The notes below the pieces were generated by a model. The model was given only the letters and a program-made list of their open reading frames with translations. It was not told the origin of the DNA and made no database searches. The translations under genes were made by a program, and so were the position numbers. Positions 1 to 5,070 of a stretch of 6,441 nucleotides of DNA are shown piece by piece (position 1 is the first letter of the stretch; every line of letters begins with the position of its first letter). This DNA is from Planctomycetota bacterium (GTDB lineage Bacteria; Planctomycetota; Phycisphaerae; FEN-1346): contig JAPLML010000082.1 of the NCBI GenBank assembly GCA_026387055.1, forward strand, positions 1 through 6,441. The letters run 5' to 3'.

Positions 1-430
1 CCAGGCCCGCCTGCGTCAGGATATAACTGACCATGCTCGTGGTGGTGCTCTTGCCGTGCGTGCCGCTGACGGCGATGCCCTGGCGCAGGGTCATCAGGCG
101 GCCGAGGACCTGGGCGTACTTGAGGGCGGGGATGCCGCGGCGCTCGGCCTCGGCCCGCTCGGGGTTCTCGGGCTTGACGGCGGCGCTGTAGACCACGAGG
201 TCGGTGCCCGGCGGAAGGTTGGCGGGAGCGTGGCCGATGTGGATCCTCGCACCGAGGCCGACGAGGCGCTCGGTGGCGGCGCTCGCCTTCACGTCGGAGC
301 CGGAGACCTGGCCGCCCTCCATGAGGACGAACTCGGTGAGGCCGGCCATGCCGCAGCCGCCGGCGCCGATGAAATGGATCTTGCGGCCCGCGTAAGGTTT
401 CGAGGGGCGATTGGCGTTGGGCTGAATCAT
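1..430 (-). CDS. murC: UDP-N-acetylmuramate--L-alanine ligase (MurC), N-terminal part; 3' end outside window
   Basis: MurC is the cytoplasmic ATP-dependent ligase that adds L-alanine to UDP-MurNAc, the first step of the peptidoglycan stem peptide. I translated the visible 143 codons. Residues 18-31 read IHFIGAGGCGMAGL, the Rossmann-like glycine-rich N-terminal motif that in MurC usually reads HFIGIGGIGMSGLA. Residues 123-129 read GTHGKST, the Mur-ligase P-loop in its MurC/Mpl form. The central and C-terminal domains lie beyond the window edge. The start is ATG at 430-428, preceded by GGAG at 444-441 with about 10 bases between; the conserved motif begins near residue 18, as expected for MurC. 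Mpl shares these motifs, but the position next to murG favours MurC. A promoter lies directly upstream. Confidence 0.93.
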   Translation of the reverse strand, partial: MIQPNANRPSKPYAGRKIHFIGAGGCGMAGLTEFVLMEGGQVSGSDVKASAATERLVGLGARIHIGHAPANLPPGTDLVVYSAAVKPENPERAEAERRGIPALKYAQVLGRLMTLRQGIAVSGTHGKSTTTSMVSYILTQAGL

Positions 431-450
431 CGTTTCGCGTCTCCAAGCTG

Positions 451-479
451 AGTGTAAACCAGCGTCACCTGCGTGTCAA
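451..479 (-). promoter_or_regulatory. Putative sigma-70 promoter of murC
   Basis: On the minus strand a perfect -35 hexamer TTGACA (479-474) is followed after exactly 17 bases by TACACT (456-451), a four-of-six match to TATAAT. The predicted start of transcription, about 6-8 bases downstream, falls near 445-443, at or within the GGAG ribosome-binding site (444-441). The murC leader would then be only about 14-16 nucleotides. The promoter lies between the murC start and the solo repeat arm at 489-522. This rests on consensus matching only. Confidence 0.6.
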
Positions 480-488
480 TTCCGCGCT

Positions 489-522
489 AACAACACGCGC
501 CCACCAAGGTGGGCGGCTGAAT
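489..522 (+). repeat. Solo right arm of the 74-bp palindromic repeat family
   Basis: The stretch contains linker AACAACACGCG, then hairpin GCCCACC-AA-GGTGGGC, then GGCTGAAT, which is one base off the usual terminus GGCTAAAT. It matches the right half of the doublet at 548-621. No left half precedes it; the upstream sequence is the murC promoter region. It is separated from the next doublet by 25 bases (523-547), the same spacer length as in the array at 1934-2205, so it looks like the remaining half of a truncated tandem unit. Confidence 0.8.
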
Positions 523-547
523 AATGCGTCATGCGTGCCCTCGCGTC

Positions 548-621
548 ATTTAGCCGCCCAGCTTGCTGGGCGCGTTTTCGCCGTGCCAACAACACGCGCC
601 CACCAAGGTGGGCGGCTAAAT
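548..621 (+). repeat. 74-bp palindromic doublet element, copy 1
   Basis: Two hairpin arms face each other across an asymmetric linker. The left arm is ATTTAGCC + GCCCAGC-TT-GCTGGGC and the right arm is GCCCACC-AA-GGTGGGC + GGCTAAAT. The linker holds TTTTCGCCGTGCC followed by AACAACACGCG. The arms also pair with each other through the outer 12 bp. The organisation resembles REP doublets (BIMEs), but I did not recognise the family. It lies in the murG-murC junction and contains no credible gene. Confidence 0.85.
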
Positions 622-631
622 GTGGTTTATT

Positions 632-703
632 GCGCGGCGGGCAGTCTTGCCCGCCGCGCCCCCGCGCCAACTCACGCGCGGTGGGCAAGACTGCCCACCG
701 CGC
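632..703 (+). repeat. Second-class palindromic doublet abutting the murG stop codon
   Basis: Two perfect 12-bp hairpins are present. At 632-659 arms GCGCGGCGGGCA / TGCCCGCCGCGC enclose loop GTCT. At 676-703 arms GCGCGGTGGGCA / TGCCCACCGCGC enclose loop AGAC. The loops are reverse complements, so the hairpins form an inverted doublet of 72 bp with a 16-base linker. The linker CCAACTCACGCG resembles CCAACAACACGCG of the 74-bp family, suggesting common descent with replaced stems. The last hairpin base is immediately next to the murG stop codon (704-706). It could protect the mRNA 3' end or hinder polymerase, but no T-tract follows, so it is not a canonical intrinsic terminator. Confidence 0.85.
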
Positions 704-1861
704 TTACTTTTCACGCCCCGCCGCCCACGCCGCGTGGCGGCGGTCGGTGACGGCGGCGGCGAGGTCGAGAATCTCGCGCGCGATCACCTCCGCGGCCTGC
801 GGACGGCCCGCGGCGCGGGCACGCTCACGCATGGCGTCCAGGCGCGCCTTGTCCTTCATCAGGGCTCCCAGGACCTCGGCCAACCGGCACCACGTGCCAT
901 CGGGGTCTGCCGGGCAATCCTCGACCACCGCGGCGGCGCCGAGGCGCTCGACCGCCAGGGCCTGCTGCCTCTGGTGCTGATCGCGGTGGAACGGGTACGG
1001 CATGAAGACGGTCGGGACGCCCGCCGCCAGAAGCTCGGCAACGGTCGAGGCCCCGGCCCGCGCGACCGCGAGGTCCGCCACCGCGTACGCAAGGCCCATC
1101 TTCTCGGCATAGGGCCGCACCACGGCGGGAACCGAAATCCCGCGGTACGCGGCTGCGACTTCCTCATAGTCCTTATGGCCCGTCAGGTGAAGGACCTCCC
1201 AACCCGCGGGCAGGCCGCGGTCCTTGAGCATCGCGATAACCGCCCGGTTGACCGTGCGGGCGCCGAGGCTCGCGCCGGTCACAAGAAGCGTCTGCCGCGC
1301 GGGGTCGAGCCCGAAGGCCGCCAGCCCTTCCTCGCGCGTGTGCGTGAAGAGGCTCGGCCGGATCGGGCATCCGGTCAGCCTGGCCGTCCCGCCGAGCTCG
1401 GCCACGGTTTCCGCGAACTGGCAGAAGACGCGGTCGGCGCGGCGGGCAAGGCGACGGTTGGCCCGGCCGGGGACGATGTCGGGGTTCAGGACGGCCGTGG
1501 CCGCCCCGTACTTCTGGCCGACGCGGACGGGGGCGTAGCTGCCGAAGCCGCCCAGGCCGATGACCACGTCGGGGCAGAACTCGCGGAACCGCCGCCGCGG
1601 GTGGTTGCCGCTCCGCGCGAGGCTCAAGACGAATCCCGGCCAGGTCCACGGCGCCCGGCGGAACGGGCGGGCGTCGATCGGCGTCACGGGGCAGCCGCAA
1701 TCGGCCAGCACTTGGCGGTCGATGTCGCGCCGCGTGGACGAGAAGGCGATGGCGGCCTCCGGCACGAGCCGGCGGATTGCTTCGGCGATCGCCAGGCCGG
1801 GATAGAGGTGCCCGCCCGTGCCGCCGCCCGCCAGGAAGATTCGGTAGCCCGTCTCACGCAT
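704..1861 (-). CDS. murG: UDP-GlcNAc:undecaprenyl-diphospho-muramoylpentapeptide GlcNAc transferase (MurG)
   Basis: MurG is a GT28-family glycosyltransferase at the inner face of the membrane that adds GlcNAc to lipid I to form lipid II. The 385-residue protein is slightly longer than the usual 355-370. The N-terminal GT-B domain shows GGGTGGHLYP (12-21), the lipid I/diphosphate loop, and GLGGFGSYAPV (102-112). The C-terminal domain shows GASLGA (196-201), RAGASTVAE (268-276) and DQHQRQQA (294-301), parts of the UDP-GlcNAc site. The segment that usually reads H/L-EQN-x-x-x-G-x-x-N instead reads VLNPDIVPGRANR (124-136), losing the EQN triplet; the final position is Q300 where the family usually has N. 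The ATG at 1861-1859 is preceded by AAGGA (1877-1873), 11 bases away. The gene is flanked by repeat arrays on both sides. Identity is secure; full activity is inferred. Confidence 0.96.
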   Translation of the reverse strand: MRETGYRIFLAGGGTGGHLYPGLAIAEAIRRLVPEAAIAFSSTRRDIDRQVLADCGCPVTPIDARPFRRAPWTWPGFVLSLARSGNHPRRRFREFCPDVVIGLGGFGSYAPVRVGQKYGAATAVLNPDIVPGRANRRLARRADRVFCQFAETVAELGGTARLTGCPIRPSLFTHTREEGLAAFGLDPARQTLLVTGASLGARTVNRAVIAMLKDRGLPAGWEVLHLTGHKDYEEVAAAYRGISVPAVVRPYAEKMGLAYAVADLAVARAGASTVAELLAAGVPTVFMPYPFHRDQHQRQQALAVERLGAAAVVEDCPADPDGTWCRLAEVLGALMKDKARLDAMRERARAAGRPQAAEVIAREILDLAAAVTDRRHAAWAAGREK

Positions 1862-1898
1862 CGGCCTGGAAATCCTTTACGTGTGGCACAGCCACCCC

Positions 1899-1907
1899 CG
1901 GCTGAAT
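1899..1907 (+). repeat. Remnant of a repeat right-arm terminus
   Basis: CGGCTGAAT here equals the end of the solo arm at 489-522. It is followed by 26 bases that align loosely with the 25-base spacer (both contain CCCT-x-GCG), then the first complete doublet at 1934. It is best read as the worn end of a fourth, mostly deleted tandem unit lying in the murG leader. The short length keeps confidence low. Confidence 0.4.
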
Positions 1908-1933
1908 GAGGCGCAACGCATACCCTCGCGCCA

Positions 1934-2205
1934 ATTTAGCCGCCCGGCTTGCCGGGCGAGTTTTCGCCATGCCAACAACACGCGCCCAGCAAGCTGGGCG
2001 GTTAAATAATGCACGACACATGCCCTGGCGCCATTTAGCCGCCCGGCTTGCCGGGCGAGTTTTCGCCATGCCAACAACACGCGCCCAGCAAGCCGGGCGG
2101 CTAAATAATGCACGACTCATGCCCTGGCGCCATTTAGCCGCCCGGCTTGCCGGGCGCGTTCTCGCCGTGCCGACAACACGCGCCCAGCAAGCTGGGCGGC
2201 TAAAT
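1934..2205 (+). repeat. Tandem array of three 74-bp palindromic doublets, 99-bp period
   Basis: Complete doublets at 1934-2007, 2033-2106 and 2132-2205 are separated by 25-base spacers (2008-2032 and 2107-2131) that differ at one base. Left arms all carry GCCCGGC-TT-GCCGGGC. Right arms carry GCCCAGC-AA-GCTGGGC, except the middle copy, which has one stem mismatch (GCCCAGC / GCCGGGC). The linker is constant apart from a few substitutions in copy three, and copies one and two include an extra small hairpin GGCGA-GTTT-TCGCC. The array fills the ftsW-murG junction; no gene is credible here. Frames through it give repetitive peptides (LAARLAGRV..) that are artefacts of the repeat. Confidence 0.92.
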
Positions 2206-2240
2206 GGCGCAACGCACGCCTAAATGGCGCAACGCACGCC
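2201..2240 (+). repeat. Perfect 20-bp tandem duplication at the ftsW stop codon
   Basis: TAAATGGCGCAACGCACGCC occurs twice without mismatch (2201-2220, 2221-2240). The unit begins with the terminal TAAAT of the third doublet, and the second copy ends on the last base of the ftsW TAG codon (2242-2240). GGCGCAACGCA also occurs at 1910-1920, just before the first doublet. The absence of differences suggests a recent duplication. Confidence 0.9.
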
Positions 2241-3523
2241 TATCGGGCTGGCCTGTAGACGACAGGCTCCGGCCGGAGCGGCTGGACCGGCGAAGGGGCC
2301 GGCCCCAGTCCGGCCCCGCCCTTGGACTGGCGGGCCACGGAACACAGAAGGCCCGCCGCAAAACTCATGATCACCAAGCCCGACCCGCCGTAGCTGATGA
2401 ACGGCAGGCTGATGCCCTTCGCCGGCAGGGCGCCGGTCACTACGCCGATGTTCATGATCGCCTGGAGGCTGATGACGAGCGTAACGCCCGAGGCCAGGAG
2501 GAACCCGAACCGGTCGGGCGCCCCGCGGACGACCCTGACGGCGCGCCACACGAGCACGCCGAAGAGGCCGATCACCAGCAGGCCGCCCAGGAGGCCCATC
2601 TCCTCGCAGATGACGGCAAAGACGAAGTCGGTGGTATTCTCAGGGATATACATTTTTTGGATACCGGCGCCGAGGCCGAGGCCCGTCAGGCCGCCGCTGC
2701 CGAGGGCCATCAGGCTCTGGCAGACGTGCCACCCGGGACCGTCGTAATACTTCCACGGGTCCCACCACACCTTGACGCGGTTGAGCCGCCAGGGCTGAAG
2801 CCAGACGGCCAGGTAGACCGCCGCCGCCGCGGGGCCGACCAGGAGAAGCGGGAACCACCATCGCCAGCCGGCGATCATGCACAGGGCCACCGCCACCAGC
2901 CCCACGAACGCCCCCGTGCCGAAATCCTCCTTGAGGATGAGCAGGCAGATGACGCCCATGACGGCCATCGCGGGCACGAAACTCCACACGAAACTCCGCG
3001 GGTCGGTGCTCGCGCGGCGGAGCCAGGCGGCCGCACGTCCGTCCGCCGGCGGCGGCTCGGCCTTCGCCCGGCTGTAGAACCAGGCGAAGAAGAGGACCAC
3101 GGCGAACTTCGCGAACTCCGAGGGCTGGAAACTGATCCGCATGAATCCCAGCGGCATCGAGAGCCAACGCTTGGCATGGTTGATCGTCTCGCCCACCAGG
3201 AGCACCGCCACCAGCAGCACCACCGTCACGAGGATCCCCAGGATGGCGATCCACCGGCGGTTCAGCCACTGGTACGGGAAGATCGTCCCGAGCACCAGCG
3301 CCCCCAGCGCCACGGGCACGAAGATCACGTGGCGGGTGAAGTAGTAGCTGTCGCCCGAGGGGTGGGCGGTGCGCGTGGCGCTGTAGACCATCATCACACC
3401 CAGGGTCATCAGGGCCAGCACGGTCAGGAAGATGATCATGGGCTCGTTCATCGGCCGGTCCATGAGACGGACGCGCGCCGCGGCCGGGCGGCCGGGGACG
3501 AGCGGTTGAGCAGTGGCGGTCAT
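2240..3523 (-). CDS. ftsW: FtsW, SEDS-family peptidoglycan glycosyltransferase
   Basis: FtsW is the multi-pass SEDS polymerase that, with a class B PBP, polymerises lipid II at the division septum. The 427-residue protein begins with a polar N-terminus (1-28), then hydrophobic segments. Family motifs in order: KRWLSMPLGFMRISFQPSEF (118-137), LILKEDFGTG (195-204), GSGGLTGLGLGAGIQK (275-290), ENTTDFVFAVICEEMG (295-310), whose D299 corresponds to the catalytic aspartate, and LPAKGISLPFISYGGSG (366-382). A basic, proline-containing loop at about 150-180 is longer than in common homologues. RodA is the alternative, but the place between mraY and murG favours FtsW. I chose ATG 3523-3521 because GGAGG (3535-3531) lies 7 bases upstream; the start at 3568 would run through a repeat arm and has no such site. 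murD is not present upstream. Confidence 0.93.
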   Translation of the reverse strand: MTATAQPLVPGRPAAARVRLMDRPMNEPMIIFLTVLALMTLGVMMVYSATRTAHPSGDSYYFTRHVIFVPVALGALVLGTIFPYQWLNRRWIAILGILVTVVLLVAVLLVGETINHAKRWLSMPLGFMRISFQPSEFAKFAVVLFFAWFYSRAKAEPPPADGRAAAWLRRASTDPRSFVWSFVPAMAVMGVICLLILKEDFGTGAFVGLVAVALCMIAGWRWWFPLLLVGPAAAAVYLAVWLQPWRLNRVKVWWDPWKYYDGPGWHVCQSLMALGSGGLTGLGLGAGIQKMYIPENTTDFVFAVICEEMGLLGGLLVIGLFGVLVWRAVRVVRGAPDRFGFLLASGVTLVISLQAIMNIGVVTGALPAKGISLPFISYGGSGLVIMSFAAGLLCSVARQSKGGAGLGPAPSPVQPLRPEPVVYRPAR

Positions 3524-3530
3524 CGGTGAA

Positions 3531-3535
3531 CCTCC
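3531..3535 (-). promoter_or_regulatory. Strong ribosome-binding site of ftsW
   Basis: GGAGG on the minus strand sits 7 bases before ATG 3523 and decides the start. It overlaps the first two bases of the conserved repeat linker CCAACACGCG (3534-3543), so the repeat arm reaches into the translation-initiation region. Confidence 0.85.
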
Positions 3536-3564
3536 AACACGCGTCCGCCGCGGCGGACGGCTAA
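3534..3564 (+). repeat. Variant solo right arm next to the ftsW start
   Basis: CCAACACGCG, then palindrome CGTCCGCCGCGGCGGACG (3542-3559), then GCTAA aligns with the right arm of the 74-bp family (linker, hairpin, GGCTAAAT). Stem bases are replaced on both sides (TCCGCC / GGCGGA instead of CCCACC / GGTGGG), so pairing is kept. No left arm is visible, since coding sequence begins at 3523. Confidence 0.65.
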
Positions 3565-3584
3565 CCAAACGCTTTTGCGCTCAT

Positions 3585-3738
3585 CGTTTAGCCGCGGCCG
3601 ATATCGTTTAGCCGTGGCCGGTACCGTTTAGCCGCGGCCGGTACGGCCGCGATAATTGTTCGTCGCCGTACCGGCGACGGCTAAACGTTGCGGCGGCTAA
3701 ACGTTGCGACGGCTAAACGTTACGGCGGCCAAACTATC
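3585..3738 (+). repeat. Composite inverted repeat array between mraY and ftsW
   Basis: On the left are three 20-base direct repeats CGTTTAGCCGCGGCCG + ATAT or GTAC (3585, 3605, 3625). On the right are four 16-base repeats of type CGRCGGCTAAACGTTG (3675, 3691, 3707, and a degenerate copy 3723-3738 that includes the mraY stop). The innermost units fold: CGTTTAGCCG (3625-3634) pairs with CGGCTAAACG (3678-3687) and CCGGTACGGC (3638-3647) with GCCGTACCGG (3665-3674), around a 17-base loop. TTTAGCCG / CGGCTAAA also ends the 74-bp doublets. Outer units can pair too. This is the position where many clusters carry murD; no gene is visible. Confidence 0.88.
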
Positions 3739-4879
3739 GCAGCTTCAACGTCGCCAAGGCCAGGGCGGCGAACATCGCCCCCAGGAGCCAGAAGCGGACC
3801 ACCGTCTGCGTCTCTTCCCATCCGCTCAGGTGAAAATGGTGGTGGATGGGCGACATCTTGAAGATCCGCTTGCCGTGCGTCAGCTTGAAGTACGAGACCT
3901 GGAGGATGACGCTCAGCGCCTCGATGACGAAGAGGCCCCCCGCAATCAGCAGCATCATCTCCTGGCGGGTCGCGATCGCCACGTAGCCGATGGCCCCGCC
4001 GAGCGCCAGGCTCCCCGTGTCGCCCATGAACACCTGGGCGGGCGGGCAGTTGTACCACAGGAACCCCAGGCACGCCCCGAGGATCGCCCCGCAGAAGATC
4101 GAAAGCTCGCCCGCCCCCGGCACGTAGGGTAGATACAAGTATGCAGAATAATCTACGCGTCCGGCGAGGTAGCCGACGATCAGGAAGACGATGGTCGGCG
4201 GGACCATGCTGCCGATCGCCAGGCCGTCCATGCCGTCGGTCAGGTTCACCGCGTTGGAGGTCCCCGCCACCACCAGGAAGCACACCAGGACGAAAGCCCA
4301 GAGCGTCAGGTGGATCGGGAACTTGTAAAACGGGAGGTTCAGGGCGATGCCCGTGCCGTCCTCGGGCAGGCGGATGTCGCCGCGCATCCGGTAGAGGAAC
4401 ATGGCCAGGATCGCCGCCAGGGCGATCTGGAAGATCAGTTTCTCCCACATCCGCAGGCCCGCGTCGCGCTTGCCGTCGGCCTTCTTCTTCGCCATCTTCA
4501 GGTAATCGTCGACCGCGCCCAGCGTGCCGAGCCAGACGACCGTCAGCAGGCCCAGGAAGACGTGGAAGTTCAGGATGTCGGCCCAGAAGAGCGTGGAGAC
4601 CACGATGGCAGGCACGATGAGGACGCCGCCCATCGTGGGCGTGGAGGCGCGGGAGGCGTAGATCTGGTCGATCGTCTTGTTGCCGAAGTCCGTGCCCCCG
4701 CGGACCTTCATGTCCTTCAGGATCTTGATGATCCAGGGGGCGAAGGCCATCACCAGGAAGAAGCTTGTCACGATGGCGAACGTCATGCGGAACGTCTGGT
4801 AACGGAAAACGTTGGCGAACCGCCAGAGGTCGGCTCGCTGAAGGAACTCTTGAAAATAAAACAGAAGTTGGTAAAACAT
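3734..4879 (-). CDS. mraY: Phospho-N-acetylmuramoyl-pentapeptide transferase (MraY)
   Basis: MraY is the multi-pass membrane enzyme that transfers phospho-MurNAc-pentapeptide to undecaprenyl phosphate, giving lipid I. The 381-residue protein (E. coli: 360) contains STPTMGG (79-85), the acidic pair in DDYLK (D124, D125), NAVNLTDGMDGLA (209-221), FMGDTGSLALGG (284-295) with the metal-site aspartate D287, and SPIHHHF..GWEE (343-356). These are the hallmark Mg-dependent active-site motifs, and all key residues are present. The ATG at 4879-4877 has GGAG (4890-4887) 7 bases upstream. The leader upstream is highly structured (4891-5024), and the stop codon lies in a degenerate repeat unit. No oddity is seen in the protein itself. 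Confidence 0.97.
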   Translation of the reverse strand: MFYQLLFYFQEFLQRADLWRFANVFRYQTFRMTFAIVTSFFLVMAFAPWIIKILKDMKVRGGTDFGNKTIDQIYASRASTPTMGGVLIVPAIVVSTLFWADILNFHVFLGLLTVVWLGTLGAVDDYLKMAKKKADGKRDAGLRMWEKLIFQIALAAILAMFLYRMRGDIRLPEDGTGIALNLPFYKFPIHLTLWAFVLVCFLVVAGTSNAVNLTDGMDGLAIGSMVPPTIVFLIVGYLAGRVDYSAYLYLPYVPGAGELSIFCGAILGACLGFLWYNCPPAQVFMGDTGSLALGGAIGYVAIATRQEMMLLIAGGLFVIEALSVILQVSYFKLTHGKRIFKMSPIHHHFHLSGWEETQTVVRFWLLGAMFAALALATLKLR

Positions 4880-4886
4880 TCAACGT

Positions 4887-4890
4887 CTCC
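4887..4890 (-). promoter_or_regulatory. mraY ribosome-binding site inside a possible switching hairpin
   Basis: GGAG lies 7 bases before the mraY ATG. The bases ATGTCT (4897-4892) can pair with AGACGT (4888-4883) around loop CGG, with one T-G wobble, hiding part of this site. The same ATGTCT bases are used in the closing helix of the upstream RNA, so the two pairings exclude each other. Confidence 0.55.
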
Positions 4891-5024
4891 GAGACATCCC
4901 ACGGGGCCCTCGGGGTGGAGAGCGCGGTGACCCAGGTATGTCGGCGCCTCACCCGAGGGCCCATTTTATCCCGTTCGCGCCCGAGACGGGACCGGAAGAC
5001 CACCTTCCGACAGTGGGATGTCTC
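4891..5024 (-). ncRNA. Candidate structured leader RNA of mraY (four-way junction)
   Basis: Read on the minus strand, four helices can form without overlap. P1: GAGACATCCCAC (5024-5013) with GTGGGATGTCTC (4902-4891), 12 bp, perfect. P2: CGGAAG (5009-5004) with CTTCCG (4998-4993), 5-base loop. P3: TCCCGT (4991-4986) with ACGGGA (4974-4969), 11-base loop. P4: GGGCCCTCGGG (4962-4952) with CCCGAGGGCCC (4914-4904), 11 bp, continuing with small bulges through TG/CA, AG/CT and GCGC/GCGC to an 18-base loop. Junction linkers are about 3, 1, 6 (TAAAAT) and 1 bases. The mraY ribosome-binding site follows P1 directly. I know no riboswitch or small-RNA family with this layout. An inverted-repeat mobile element is an alternative reading. 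Folding is by eye. Confidence 0.55.
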
Positions 5025-5042
5025 CTTGTAGTTGCATTTCAC

Positions 5043-5070
5043 GTCGCACGGCACGTGTGCCACGGCCGAC
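5043..5070. repeat. Short imperfect hairpin upstream of the mraY leader
   Basis: GTCG (5043-5046) pairs with CGAC (5067-5070) and GGCA (5050-5053) with TGCC (5058-5061), with an unequal internal loop between the two helices. It lies between the 74-bp element and the structured leader. It may be an extra stem of that leader or chance in GC-rich DNA. Confidence 0.35.

Noticed and set aside
632..703. Intrinsic terminator after murG
   Set aside because: The hairpins are strong, but there is no run of U on the transcribed side, and the same kind of hairpin occurs in other contexts.
620..1909. Long plus-strand open frame (429 codons) opposite murG
   Set aside because: It runs through hairpin repeats and then antisense to a clear murG; the translation is Arg/Ala/Gly/Pro-rich with no family motif, as expected of a shadow frame in GC-rich DNA.
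1934..2205. CRISPR array
   Set aside because: The repeating unit is a 74-bp palindrome with nearly identical 25-base spacers. CRISPR spacers would differ and repeats would be shorter.
1906..2223. Plus-strand frame with repeated peptide LAARLAGRVFAMPTTRAQQAGRLN
   Set aside because: The 99-bp period is divisible by three, so the array stays open in several frames on both strands. The peptide repeat is a by-product of the DNA repeat.
2204..3529. Long plus-strand open frame (441 codons) opposite ftsW
   Set aside because: It is antisense to a well-conserved ftsW, the product is rich in His/Arg/Asp/Glu and low in complexity, and its start lies in the 20-bp duplication.
3524..3568. Upstream ftsW start at 3568
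   Set aside because: It would translate the repeat arm, lacks a good ribosome-binding site, and is outclassed by GGAGG 7 bases before ATG 3523.
3561..3584. Seven-codon minus-strand ORF upstream of ftsW as a leader peptide
   Set aside because: No ribosome-binding site precedes it, and the frame is too short to distinguish from chance among the repeats.
4891..5024. Miniature inverted-repeat transposable element instead of an RNA
   Set aside because: The 12-bp ends would fit, but I see no target-site duplication, and the interior is filled by well-spaced nested helices next to the mraY ribosome-binding site. It is kept as the main alternative, not excluded.
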